Below, piece by piece: positions 14,743 through 25,320 of a DNA stretch of 64,000 nucleotides. Each line of letters opens with the position of its first letter. Position 1 is the stretch's first letter. Origin of the DNA: Imbricaverruca yamaguchii (taxonomy: Eukaryota; Arthropoda; Thecostraca; Neoverrucidae); the NCBI GenBank assembly GCA_034440575.1, contig JAOTOL010001613.1, forward strand, positions 2,389,001-2,453,000. Reading direction: 5' to 3'. The notes beneath the pieces are model-generated. The model was not told the DNA's origin. It did no database searches and saw only the letters and a program-made list of their open reading frames with translations. The position numbers and the translations under genes were made by a program.

Positions 14743-15060
14743 TCAACGGCCAGGGGATCGGTCGCGTCCCAGTACGGCCTGGCGGTAGGCCTCACCTCTG
14801 CTCGGGAAGCTCTGGACCGTCTCGTCGCGTACGGCAGCGTAGTCGACGTCAGCTTGTTCAGCTGCACGGACACGCGTCAGTGTGAAGTCTTCGATCGGCG
14901 ATACCGAACCTCCATCGGCTTTAAGCTGTGCCACAGGGCGCATTAATAGGCTGTGCAGCATATGGGACACCTTGAGCTTTTTGTGATAATGTCCATAGTG
15001 AACGTCTACGAGCGTACCAGGGAGCACATCCGACAGGCGGTTGTCCTCGCAGCTATGTCA
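14743..15060 (-). CDS. Unrecognised coding-like frame (minus)
   Basis: The minus-strand frame runs without a stop through NRLSDVLPGTLVDVHYGHYH, then MLHSLLMRPVAQLKADGG and RVRAAEQADVDYAAVRDETV, ending RDRSPGR-stop. Amino-acid composition and third-position GC look like real coding sequence, unlike the surrounding repeat frames. I do not recognise the family. It lies between two minisatellites that are also open on the minus strand, so it may be part of an old mobile element or a decayed gene whose upstream part is the 33-bp repeat region. No start codon or splice site stands out; the upstream limit is uncertain. Confidence 0.3.
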
Positions 15061-15124
15061 GATGGCCGTGAAGGGATAGGCTAAGATTTCGATGCGGAGG
15101 TGTTGTAGGCGTGTAAGTTCAGAC

Positions 15125-16147
15125 GGCATCTTCAGATTGATGACCGGCCAGAGCGAGAAGCTCCGTTCGTTTTGCCGCCGCAATAGCCTGCTCCACTTCC
15201 ACTCGTGTCGCCGCAATAGCCTGCTCGACTTCCCGTCGTGTCGCCGCGGTAGCCTGCTCCACTTCCACTCGTGTCGCCGCAATAGCCTGCTCGACTTCCC
15301 GTCGTGTCGCCGCAGTAGCCTGCTCGACTTCCCGTCGTGTCGCTGCAGTAGCCTGCTCGACTTCCCGTCGTGTCGCTGCAGTAGCCTGCTCGACTTCCCA
15401 TCGTGTCGCCGCAGTAGCCTGCTCGACTTCCCGTCGTGTCGCCGCAGTAGCCTGCTCGACTTCCCGTCATGTCGCTGCAGTAGCCTGCTGGACTTCCCGT
15501 CATGTCGCTGCAGTAGCCTGCTGGACTTCCCGTCATGTCGCTGCAGTAGCCTGCTCGACTTCCCGTCGTGTCGCCGCAGTAGCCTGCTCGGCTTCCTGTC
15601 GTGTCGCTGCAGTAGCCTGCTGGACTTCCCGTCGTGTCGCCGCAGTAGCCTGCTCGACTTCCCGTCATGTCGCTGCAGTAGCCTGCTGGACTTCCCGTCA
15701 TGTCGCTGCAGTAGCCTGCTCGACTTCCCGTCGTGTCGCCGCAGTAGCCTGCTCGACTTCCTGTCGTGTCGCTGCAGTAGCCTGCTGGACTTCCCGTCGT
15801 GTCGCCGCAGTAGCCTGCTCGACTTCCTGTCGTGTCGCCGCAATAGTCTGCTCGACTTCCCGTCGTGTCGCCGCAAGAGCCCGCTCGACTTCCTGTCGTG
15901 TCGCTGCAGTAGTCTGCTCGACTTCCCGTCGTGTCGCCGCAGTAGCCTGCTCGACTTCCTGTCGTGTCGCCGCAGTAGTCTGCTCGACTTCCCGTCGTGT
16001 CGCCGCAAGAGCCCGCTCGACTTCCTGTCGTGTCGCCGCAGTAGTCTGCTCGACTTCCTGTCGTGTCGCCGCAGTAGCCTGCTCAGTGGTGGTGGTTGCT
16101 TGGCCCCGCAACAACGGTGTGGGGAGGGTGGGAACTATCCGGACCAT
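15125..16147 (-). pseudogene. Decayed 11-residue-repeat coiled-coil frame
   Basis: One minus-strand frame through the 33-bp array reads repeated TAATRREVEQA units, an 11-residue (hendecad) pattern with the charge and alanine spacing of a long coiled coil. It begins MVRIVPTLPTPLLRGQ and leaves the array as AIAAAKRTELLALAGHQSED, then stops. It is broken wherever the CGA codon has become TGA (for example near 15697, 15535 and 15505), the expected result of CpG decay, so a formerly open frame seems to have been lost. A frame just upstream (16326-16135, with SELLRLKGSNEHLKCQIEV) may be its N-terminal part in another phase. Frames of similar length on the + strand also exist, so coding in the past is inference. 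Confidence 0.3.
15176..16090. repeat. 33-bp minisatellite, 27 copies
   Basis: The unit is CGCCGCAGTAGCCTGCTCGA plus CTTCCCGTCGTGT, repeated in exact register from 15176 to 16066 with a partial copy after. Variation is mainly C/T at CpG sites. The period is divisible by three, which keeps up to four frames open. Confidence 0.96.
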
Positions 16148-17395
16148 AAATCTGTCCAGCTGGTTGCAATTTTGTTTTTTTTGCAGCCATTCACCATGAG
16201 AGGTGACGACATGAAGTTATCCCGCCAATTACGTCTGAAACTTTCTCCAGTCACTTCGATTTGGCACTTTAAGTGCTCATTACTTCCCTTGAGTCGGAGA
16301 AGTTCAGATGTGAAGTCATTTGTCAATCTACGCTTACAATTTGCTCTCTCCTCACCACCCTTTGACAGTCGGTTGAATCTGCCGATGCACGAGACAAGAC
16401 GGAGGGTTCAGATGCCTGGTGACATCTCCTGACGCTATATCTGTTATACATCTGTTATGCTTTGACTGATTCATTGCAATGTCCTATCAGCATTTCAATG
16501 ATTGACGATCAAAATTTGTTGTTTCGATGGCTCCAGAGCGAATCCGTCCCGTGGAACTTCGCATGCCATATTTTTCTTGAGTCGTTCTTTAAATAGATAA
16601 TTATTATAAAAGGATAACGCTTTTGACGTACCGATAAGTTATGTTGAATTGTTATGAAATTGTCGGTTGCAAGTCCTCGAAGTAAAATAACTTACACGAA
16701 ATATGCTTCCTCGCCACCCGCATCACCGGCTTCCAAAACCTTCAGAAATTTAGTTCTAAATATTTATTGAGCCTGATTCCTTACTGCTTACAACTGATTT
16801 CTCTCTGTTTGTATTTAGTATGCACGTAGCATCCGCAGACAATAGTGCATAGGCATACATCGTAAGCATAGGCATACAATATTTCCTAGATGGATGGCTC
16901 AGTCCATTGGAGCGCCAGCTCACATTGTTCTCCCCTGTCATGGAAGACAATTTAGACGAGTTTCTCAAACACTTTGGAATGCACGGGAAGCGGTGAAGCA
17001 GGGAGGTGTTCTATTTGAACAGTTGCATCGTGTCCGTTCCACTTCCCACCGGGGTACACTCACGTTTCTAATTGCTCGCGGGAGTCTCGCCAATCCGTTT
17101 CGAATGAAATCGTGTGAATGATGCTAGCAAAACGTGCGTCAATCAATGTCCTGCCTGGTTCTCTTATATTAGGCTGGGTTAGGGCCCTTATTATGACCCC
17201 AAAAAAATTATTGTCAGCTATTATTTTTTTGTAGTGTTCTTATCACAACTGACTGCCTCATGCTGTTGTACTTGAATCCAAATGTCGAGCCGACAACTTA
17301 TTGTAAGCTGGAAGCATCATAGATATTCCTGCCATTTTGTTGCGACTCAGGCATTCCATTGATCGACTGGCTCCAGTAATTACATGTCCATGGAA

Positions 17396-17800
17396 GAATA
17401 TTGGCTGAGGAGAACGTATTCAGATGGCATATGGTATTATAGAAGCTAAATGTCCAAAATATGTTTTTTGTAGAAAGACTTTAGCATGGGATCCCTTGGC
17501 GATTCCCTCGAATTGATTTCCAATTTATCAGTGCCAGCATGGCTGAGCCACCCTGGTACCCTGCGATGCTCACCCTCTGGCATGGGCATACTCATCAGCA
17601 CGGCTTGTACGCACAAAACGCAGCATTCTGGAATTAATTTACTGACATAGGAAGGAGAAGAAAGACGACTCGCTTTGACGACAACTTGCTTAAGATATCT
17701 GTCCAGGGAGAAATATTTGCTGAAGAGAACGTATTCACGGCATATGGGTATTAGATAAGCCAAATGTCCAAAATATTCTGTTCGTAGAACGACTTATGCA
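17396..17800. repeat. Diverged direct duplication
   Basis: About 95 bp at 17396-17490 (GAGAACGTATTCAGATGGCA ... AAATGTCCAAAATAT ... GTAGAAAGACTT) recurs at 17705-17800 with about 80 percent similarity by eye. Confidence 0.7.
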
Positions 17801-18039
17801 ACGAACTGGTTTTCCAGTATAGTTGTACACTTTGCACCTATTTGTGAGAGCTACCAACACCTGTGCTTACTTGGGCTCGGTCGTGAGAAACCACGAGAGT
17901 GAAGGTCAAAGATCTGCCAATATTCGCTGACGGTGGTAAGACATTTACGAACGGCACTAACCTCCGGCAACACGTTTGAACCGAACATTTTCAAAGGAGA
18001 AGATGCTTTGCAACCATTAGAGAAGTGACTGGGTAGTAT

Positions 18040-18300
18040 TTTGGTGGCGGCGTCTGGGCGGTGTTCTCGGAGGCGCTGTCTGAACAGTGTTCTGTGGAAA
18101 GGCACCCGTTCAGCGCTCTCACAACAGACGCCTGAATGTGTTCCCATGTTATGTTATCTGGACAGTGTTTTGACGCATTGTGTAAACAGCGTTTTCGATG
18201 CAGCGAGTGGGTGGCGTTTTCTGAACACTCTGGGAGGAATTCACTGAGCAGGTGTTTGGACAGCATCCTTCTAGCAGGTGGCTGGACAGCATTCTTATGG
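18040..18300. repeat. Degenerate repeat of about 30 bp
   Basis: Variants of GGGCGGTGTTCTC and CTGGACAGTGTTTT recur through this stretch. Related words (GGGCGGTGTTCCGAG) appear again at 18585-18610, just upstream of the candidate Ace terminal exon. Confidence 0.5.
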
Positions 18301-18631
18301 TCACATCCGGTTGCGGATGGATGGAGATGATTCTAGCCAAACAGATACCAAGCGAGTTGCCTTATTCCAGCGTAGTTGTAATGTAAGGAAGATATAAAAA
18401 ACCAAACACATTTGATTCAGAAAGTATTGTTGTAAGTTACAATCACTGGTGATGTTCCAATGAATGTGATGTTTCAAATTTTAGTTAAGTTATTAGCTTT
18501 TTGGGGGTGGGGAACGTGTTTCAAACGTTGCTTTACCTACAATATCGGCGTAGTGTGTCTAGATAATGTTGTCATGGACGGTCCCGGGCGGTGTTCCGAG
18601 AGCAGTGCCTGATGAGTGCTCCTTGTTCCAG

Positions 18632-18726
18632 GGCCTCTCCTGGGCAATTTTACTGCCGGGTGTGCTTCTCGATTGGTGTGGTGGTCGTTATCCTGGCCAG
18701 TGTGCTTGCTCGTCTTCTTCGCCTGA
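18632..18726 (+). CDS. Ace: Candidate terminal exon of Ace (GPI-signal-like tail)
   Basis: After the acceptor CCTTGTTCCAG the phase-1 frame left by the exon at 13113 gives GPLLGNFTAGCASR, then a hydrophobic stretch LVWWSLSWPVCLLVFFA and an immediate stop. Known insect acetylcholinesterases end in a dimerising cysteine near small residues and a hydrophobic GPI signal, which is just what this frame offers. With it the four exons total 591 nt, a whole number of codons. Against it: the intron would be 5.3 kb, the sequence lies beside degenerate repeats and shares words with them, and a different frame of the same DNA also gives a membrane-like segment. The call is an inference from phase, splice site and composition. 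Confidence 0.38.
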
Positions 18727-18885
18727 AGATGTATGGCAAGTCATCTCGTCAGTGTTGCTGTGTAAATTCTCGGAAGTAATCAGTGAAGTGTAGTTAAGAA
18801 AAACCTCTTCGGTGAACTGCAGTACGGTGCAAGAGTCAGGAATGCACAACACAGAGACTGTGGCGTCTCGTCGGTCTGCACGCCG

Positions 18886-19020
18886 AGTGGAAGGCAGCCG
18901 AGTGGAAGGTAGCCGAGTGGAAGGTAGCCGAGTGGAAGGTAGCCGAGTGGAAGGTAGCCGAGTGGAAGGCAGCCGAGTGGAAGGCAGCCGAGTGGAAGGC
19001 AGCCGAGTGGAAGGTAGCCG
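18886..19020. repeat. 15-bp minisatellite, nine copies
   Basis: AGTGGAAGGYAGCCG is repeated nine times without interruption. Each unit is five codons, so all frames are open. Confidence 0.97.
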
Positions 19021-21230
19021 AGTCAGAGTGGCCAGTCGATAATTGTGGCGTCGGCGACATAGTTTATGTCGCACGAGATAACCAGCTCGTACTCCGGGCC
19101 CTCTGCCCTGTAGGCATTTCCATCGGGTTGTAGATCGACCAGAGTCGGGGCTTCCGCTTGTCCAACGGCCATCTCACGATACGTAGGTATGTACCATCAG
19201 CGCATTGTGTGGACAGCAGTGCTCGAAAGAATGGGCAACACATATGCATGTAAGAATAAGTTACCCCTTACTTTACCTATGTTTTGCATTATAGTCTGTC
19301 CTACCGGGCCCGCCTGATTTTGACACCGCGCGCACATTGACCGAACCTAGGATCGGATCAACACCCTGGAATCAATCTTGCCTGAAGGAGCAGTTCAATT
19401 GAAATATAAAATATGGGCCGACATCACCTAAAGTCCGATATCACCTGTCGTAAATGGACCAGTTCGTTTACGGAAAATATTTGATGGCACAAACGTAAGC
19501 GTATCAGACCCAAGCAGGAACTAAATTTCGCGATTTCTCTTCCCTTCTTGTCAGCTCCGATCCGGCTAATTTATGACCATATTTGTGGCATCAAATGTGA
19601 CACCAATGCAATGGCATGAAATCTGAGTTTCGTTGTGAAGTTCGGTGAACTACTGGCATTCCATACGTCGGCAGACACTGGACGCTTCCTGCAACGCAAG
19701 TCACTGAGGGGAAAAAAGGCTGAAGATTCTTGAGAGGGCTGAGGGAAGTCACTGATGCTATCTGAAGTAATTCATGTCAGTTTTTTCGTTTTCTGGCAGC
19801 AATTTTTAACCTTTCTACATGATAAAGTAATATGGTTGAACAGAAGTTACCAAGGCCGATACCGCAAATTCAACGCATAATGCAGATCATATTAGACACG
19901 TGAAGACCTGATGGTGTAATGTGGCACATGTACTTACCTGGAGCAAAGCTACCGCAGTACCACATATTTGTGTGCTGATGTTCTGGTGATCTGTGCTTCA
20001 AATTATCACTCGTCCGCTCAGAAATTGGATTGATGTAACTCCCTGTGGCTTTTTCGAGACTACGGGGAGATTGCGCTCTAATTCGTGGCATTGCTGATGG
20101 GCAGCTTTCGCCAACCTTATGGAGTAAGGACGATGAAGATGTCTTGTCAGTTCACTGGTCTATAGCGTCATAGGAGGAAGCACATCATGTCGTTTTCCGC
20201 CCAAATCAGGAATTTTCGGCGATTAATTTCACTCATTGTCCCCTAAGTGTCCGTGTCTGACTTGGTAGGTAACAGACAACTCAGCTAACTTGCCCGCATG
20301 GGCAATTGATGCTTCCAAGACCATTCGATGTCATTGAGCCAATTTGACTACGGATGACCTTTTTGGATCATGGGTCACTATAATTTTTTAGGCGCTAAGA
20401 CTGAACTTTGTATCCATTTTTATTTCAGGTACAATAAAATGGTGCTTCCAAGTATAATTGCAAAAGTTTCACACACAAGGTCAACACTTCAATTTTCTGC
20501 CCCTGGATCCATAGGTCGAAATACGGCAAATCGCGAGTTTGTAGTATCCACTGATACTGCGAAATACTGTGCCGCACATTTCAGGCGCGTATCTGTAACT
20601 TGTTCACACCGGTGACCAATTTGCGTGCAAATTATCGATACTTGGAAATCAGCTGACTTGCAAATTAGCCTCAGAGGTCGACCGGTAACCCGAGTATAAA
20701 AGAAGTTCGTGTCAATTGCGAGACCTGCCCACGCTGGTGTATTTCTTGGAAGTATTAGCCGCTTGGAAATGCCATAGGGGTGTGCAGCAGTAACTTCTCA
20801 CCCACTCAAGGTGTCTCAAGATATTGTGACATTGTGACGAGCTGTATTCATAATAGGAAGCAATACATACCGTGTCATCTTGCACATATCCGAGTAATTG
20901 GGCAGCACGATTACGTAGAGGTTAATAGTGTGACCTGTCGCTAGTAGCCATTGACACGAATGTAGTAAAGAAAAAGCACAATGCAAGCGAATTATTAGTG
21001 AAGTTTTATATACCATGGAGGACTGTTGTTCCGTCCCTCTATAAACAATGGGGGATATATTCCCAAGCAGCTTCCATCGGGCACAGTCACGAGCTAAACG
21101 TAGCGCATTGGCACCGGCGGTCTTCATATATTTTTTGTGGGGGAGAAAGAGGGAGGGAGCGTTCACCGTAGGTTTTTGCATGGAAAGTACTTAGCGGGCG
21201 CCGCAAGCATAACAGTGTTTTTCCTCACGA
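19021..21230. other. No gene recognised
   Basis: No exon with a family motif, RNA gene or transposon end is apparent. Short frames occur but show no coding character. Confidence 0.5.
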
Positions 21231-21599
21231 TAGGCGTCATGAGCGGACATCATACCGGTGGGGACTCTGGTGGTGGGTTTGTGAAAGAACACCACCAGAG
21301 TGGTCTGGGTCTGATTAATGTTATATTCTAATTTCTAGAGAAGGTGCAGCTGATTTCCAATGGTCAAATCTGAACAACATTGAAACAAGCTCTCCTAAGA
21401 TGTGTAGTTCATTTTATTATCAATTCATTTCACCCTGTCAATTTGCCATTAAAGTGAAATGAAAGCAATTTGCCACCCAACATCTTGTGATAAAAGCGCG
21501 GCAGACATCTTCCGTGTGATGTGCTGACAATTTCCAATGTTCTTAGCGAAACGAAAATCGAGCGTGCTACATTTTTATATTATCTTGAATAACTTCCCT

Positions 21600-22145
21600 G
21601 AAGGTTTAACGCTGCCACTTTTGCACTGAATTCCAGAATTTGTGTTCCAAATTGTCATATCGTACTACATTAAATAGCATATCGGATGTTATACATTACC
21701 CAATTAATAGCCAATGGTCTCAAATATACCGGCATAAAATCAGTTGTCTTTTGATGCCATGTTCAATTACTTTTATAAATAGCTAACCCGGTCATTTTTG
21801 CACTGAATTCACCGATTTTTTGTCTGAAATTATCACATTCTATTCCTTCGAAGTGAAAATTGGATGCTTTACATTAGCGAATTAATTTCCAATGTTACCA
21901 AATAAACTGGCATAAAATCAGATGCTATGTTCCACTACTTTTATACATATTTAACCCTGTCATTTTTGCACTCAACTCCACGATTTATGTCGCGAATCGT
22001 CACATTGCATCACTTTCATTTATATATCAGATGCTCTGCATTAGCGACTTAATTTCCAATGGTCTGAAATAAGCCGACACAGAATCAGCTGCCTTCTGAT
22101 GTCATACTCGACTACTATTATAGATATCTAACCCTGTCATTTTTT
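21600..22145. repeat. Tandem units of about 177 bp in the left foldback arm
   Basis: Variants of AACCCTGTCATTTTTGCACT recur near 21606, 21785, 21951 and 22128; each is followed by ACGATTTCTGTC, TATCAGATGTTCTACATTAG and AATTTCCAATGGTCTCAAAT variants. The right arm has the same units inverted. Confidence 0.8.
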
Positions 22146-23100
22146 ACCTTTTGACATGAAGCTGGTCCGGAATTATTGAGTTTCTGACATGGCTTGATGC
22201 ACCGACGGTTGCTGCCCAGAGGACCGGAGGGCCGCCGAGGGGTGGCATGACAAAGAGTAACGTAAGGTTCCACCCTTCAACAATACTGCGCAGCATCGGC
22301 TCTGCCACGTCAAAATGGTATAGGAGAAATTCACGGTTGTAGATGCATTTTTCCCTTCAACGCCCATAAGCACAATATTCTTAGACAATATCAAGAAAAC
22401 CTGTCGGCCTCGACTGTACATGAGCTCTGGCATGGCAAAGCTCATGCCAGGTAAATCGCCTAGTGTTTCAAATCTGAAAATCTACATGTTACTTTGGTGT
22501 TGGGGCACATTAACATTCAGGGAATGGTTTGCGCCCCACCATATTATGAATGGCCGCGGGCGGTCGCGGACTGGCCGGGGGCCGCGAGCGTCGCCGCCAG
22601 TGTCCGGCTGTCTATGGCGGGAAGTTGCAGAATGCAATGCGCAAAGTAACAATGTGCGCAATATATCACTGTAAATGGCAAATGGAATTGACGTTTGAAG
22701 GCAAACCAACTTCATACATGCAATTCGCATCATATTTTATGGAGACAGAGTCTCATAAATTGCAACTATATTATTCGCGCACACACTAATGAACGACCGG
22801 GCGCGCTTGTCGCGAATGGATTCTCTGGGCAGCAACCGCCGGCGCTTGACGTGCATCGAGCCATGCCAGAACCTCAATAATTGCGGACAGCTTCATCTCA
22901 AAAGATAAAAAATGACAGGGTTAGATATCTATAAAAGTAGTCGAGTATGACATCAGAAGGCATTCGATTCTATGCAGGTTTATTTGGGATCATAGGGAAT
23001 TAATTCGCTAGTGTAGAACATCTGATATACAAATAAAAGTAATACAATTTGAAAATTCGAGACAGAAATCGTGGAGTTGAGTGCCAAAATGACAGGGCTG

Positions 23101-23114
23101 AATATATATATATA

Positions 23115-23193
<79 letters not shown>
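23101..23193. repeat. (TA)n in the right foldback arm
   Basis: About 45 TA dinucleotides, with one irregularity near 23117, replace the TATAGATATC seen at the matching place in the left arm. The microsatellite therefore grew from a short TA-rich seed after or during the element's life. Confidence 0.95.
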
Positions 23194-23197
<4 letters not shown>

Positions 23198-23916
23198 TTG
23201 TCGAGTATGGAATCAGAAGGTAGCTGATTTTATGCCAGTATATTTGAGACTACTGGAAATTAATTCGCTAATACAGAACATCCGATATTCAATTTGAAGA
23301 AATTGAATGTGATAATTTCAGACAGAAATCTTTGAATTGAGTGCAAAAATGCAGGGTTGGATATCTATAGAAGTAGTTGAACATGGCATCAAAAGACAGC
23401 TGATATTATGCCGGTTTATTTGACGCCATCGGCTATTAATTCGGTAATGTAGAACATCTGATATACAATTTGATGCAGCACGATGTGCTAATTTGGAACA
23501 CAAATTTTGAAATTCAGTGCAAAAGTTACAGGGTTAAACCTTCATGAAAGTTATTCAAGATAATATTAAAATGTAGCACTCTTGATTTTCGTTTCGCTAA
23601 GAACATTGGAAATTGTCAGCACATCACACGGAAGATGTCTGCCGCGCTTTTATCACAAGATGTTGGGTGGCAAATTGATTTAATTTCACTTTAGCGGCAA
23701 AGTGATAGGGTGAAATGATCTCATAATACAATGAGGTACAAATCATACGAGAGCTTGTTTCAATGTTGTTCAAATTTGACCATTGGAAATCACCTCCACC
23801 TTCTCTAGAAAGTAGAATATAGCATTAATCAGACCCAGCCTACTCTGGTGGTGTTCTTTCACAAACCCACCACTAGAGTCCCCACCGGTATTATGTTCTC
23901 TCATGACGCCTAACGA

Positions 23917-24052
23917 AGCACCAACGGTTGCTGCCCAGAGGATCCGGAGGGCCGCCGAGGAGTGGCATGACATAAAGTAAAGTATAGTTCCACCCTTCAA
24001 TAATACTAAGCAGCATCGGCTCTGCCACGCCAAAGTGGTATAGGATAAATTC
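23917..24052. mobile_element. Fragment of the foldback centre
   Basis: CACCAACGGTTGCTGCCCAG through CTGCCACGCCAAAGTGGTAT matches the element's own centre (22195-22335). It lies directly outside the right terminus and ends where the next repeat begins, so the complete copy probably inserted beside or into an older relative. Confidence 0.7.
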
Positions 24053-24059
24053 AGTCCGT

Positions 24060-24588
24060 CGCTAGGCATATGTTTCCTCAGCAGTCGAAAATGTGGAGGT
24101 GGCAGCAGTCGTGAGGAGCGAATGTCCACGAGACGCATGATGTCGAGGACGTCGAGGTTGTCGACGGCTGGCCGGAAGGGATACCTCGCAGTGATACTTC
24201 TGTGGCGAGACGAGTGTGCTGGTGGGGGCGACGAGACCCCAGTGCCGCGGGTGACATCGGCATCAGAAATAGATCCGGGGGTATGGCGGACTTCGGGGTG
24301 GCTCGCCTCTTCCTGACCGGGCCATCCGCTAGCCACGGGTGTCAGTGTCGTCGGGCCGTGTCGGGCGTACGTAATGATGCGAGAGCGGCAGGACCCGGCC
24401 CTGCAGACTGCTGAAGTCTCCAGCCTCGATGACATGAACTCCAGCGGGTCCTTGAAGCCGTGAAGGGTACCGGGTGCAAGTGAAGCCCGCAGACCGCAAG
24501 TGGGGTAACCGTTCCGACGTCCGCGAGAAGGGTGCCTGTCGGGTTTGAGAGGGTAACAATGGCGGGATGAGCCTACATTGGAGAACAT
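24060..24588 (-). CDS. Uncharacterised frame in repeat copy A
   Basis: A minus-strand frame starts MFSNVGSSRHCYPLKPDRHP and includes LETSAVCRAGSCRSRIITYA and RHGPTTLTPVA. The same frame is open over the whole shared region in copy B (49864-49259) with only scattered substitutions, some of them silent. A second minus frame with FTCTRYPSRLQ and LSHHYVRPTR is also open in both copies, so openness alone does not prove coding in this GC-rich DNA. In copy A the frame runs on into the neighbouring foldback sequence (to 23770). I recognise no domain. Confidence 0.22.
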
Positions 24589-24653
24589 GGAGGAGAAAGT
24601 GAGCGCGAGGGAATGCGCTGGTGGGAGAGGCCCGAAGGCAGAGGCCTCTCCAC

Positions 24654-24945
24654 GGGTTACGGTAAACGGACCCGTACCGAGGTGCGCAGTAGTTCGGGGG
24701 GCCTGCAGTCGCCAGTAGCCGCGGGTTACGGTAAACAGATCCGTACCGAGGTGCGCAGTAGTTCGGGGGGCCGGCAGTCACCAGTAGCCGCGGGTTACGG
24801 TAAACAGATCCGTACCGAGGTGCGCAGTAGTTCGGGGGGCCTGCAGTCGCCAGTAGCCGCGGGTTACGGTAAACAGATCCGTACCGAGGTGCGCAGTAGT
24901 TCGGGGGCCGGCAGTCGCCAGTAGCCGCGGGTTACCTACGGGAGT
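24654..24945. repeat. 69-bp minisatellite within copy A
   Basis: Four units start at 24654, 24723, 24792 and 24861 (GGGTTACGGTAAACAGATCC...), with a partial fifth at 24930. Copy B has one unit plus the partial. Confidence 0.95.
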
Positions 24946-25320
24946 GAGTGATCAGCGGACGGTGCGGAAGACCAGAATGAAAGTGAGAGAAGAGCAGCGG
25001 CCAGAGGAGCCCGGAATCAATGCGCGAAATGCTGATGTCTTGGCGTGAGCCCAGCAACATTAGGGGTGGGTGGAATCACCCACACGCTCCACGAGCTGGG
25101 GCACAATTAGGCGGCCAAAGACGTGCAGACGTCACTGGTCCGACCGCAGGCGGAGCGACGTCAGTTCACTGACTGCGGAGAACTACGTGTCGACTCTCCC
25201 CTCACTAGCGTCCTCGTGGAGACGGTAGTGAGGGGGAATCAACACGTTGAAGAAGTGCATAAGCGAAGGTCGCCTGCCGAGAGGTTGAGGCACCGTGTGG
25301 TGCATCGTAGCTTTTGGTCC

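Larger units (their letters stand above)
13292..18631 (+). other. Region after the last firm Ace exon (candidate intron 3)
   Basis: The region contains the 78-bp and 33-bp minisatellites, minus-strand coding-like debris (14743-16326), and duplicated or degenerate repeats at 17396-17800 and 18040-18300. A TAAATAAA at about 14269 contains a poly(A)-signal-like hexamer; a short cysteine-containing frame before it (14160-14272, phase-compatible with exon 13113) is another possible 3' end for Ace, with little support. Confidence 0.4.
21231..23912. mobile_element. Foldback-type transposon, complete copy
   Basis: Both ends read inward from TAGGCGTCATGAG, followed by GGACATAATACCGGTGG-type sequence, CTCTGGTGGTGGGTTTGTG and CTGGGTCTGATTAATG. 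The inverted arms are about 1 kb each (21231 to about 22220, and 23912 back to about 22824) and surround a centre of about 0.6 kb. Each arm contains diverged tandem units of about 177 bp. Long arms built of tandem repeats are the hallmark of foldback elements. The four bases ACGA stand just outside both ends (21227-21230 and 23913-23916), a likely target-site duplication. No transposase frame is present, so it is non-autonomous. A second, one-armed copy lies at 50939. Confidence 0.85.
24054..25320. mobile_element. Dispersed 1.1-1.3 kb repeat, copy A
   Basis: The block from CCGTCGCTAGGCAT to GTGCATCGTAGCTTT recurs at 49251-50320 at clearly above 90 percent identity by eye. Copy A carries about three more 69-bp internal units than copy B. 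Ends have no obvious inverted repeat. It contains a GC-rich minus-strand frame (24588-24060) that is open in both copies. Class unknown; it could be part of a larger element whose other parts are the foldback pieces next to it in both places. Confidence 0.75.

Noticed and set aside
15058..16432. 446-codon (+) and 316-codon (minus) frames
   Set aside because: Most of their length is the 33-bp minisatellite, whose period keeps several frames open.
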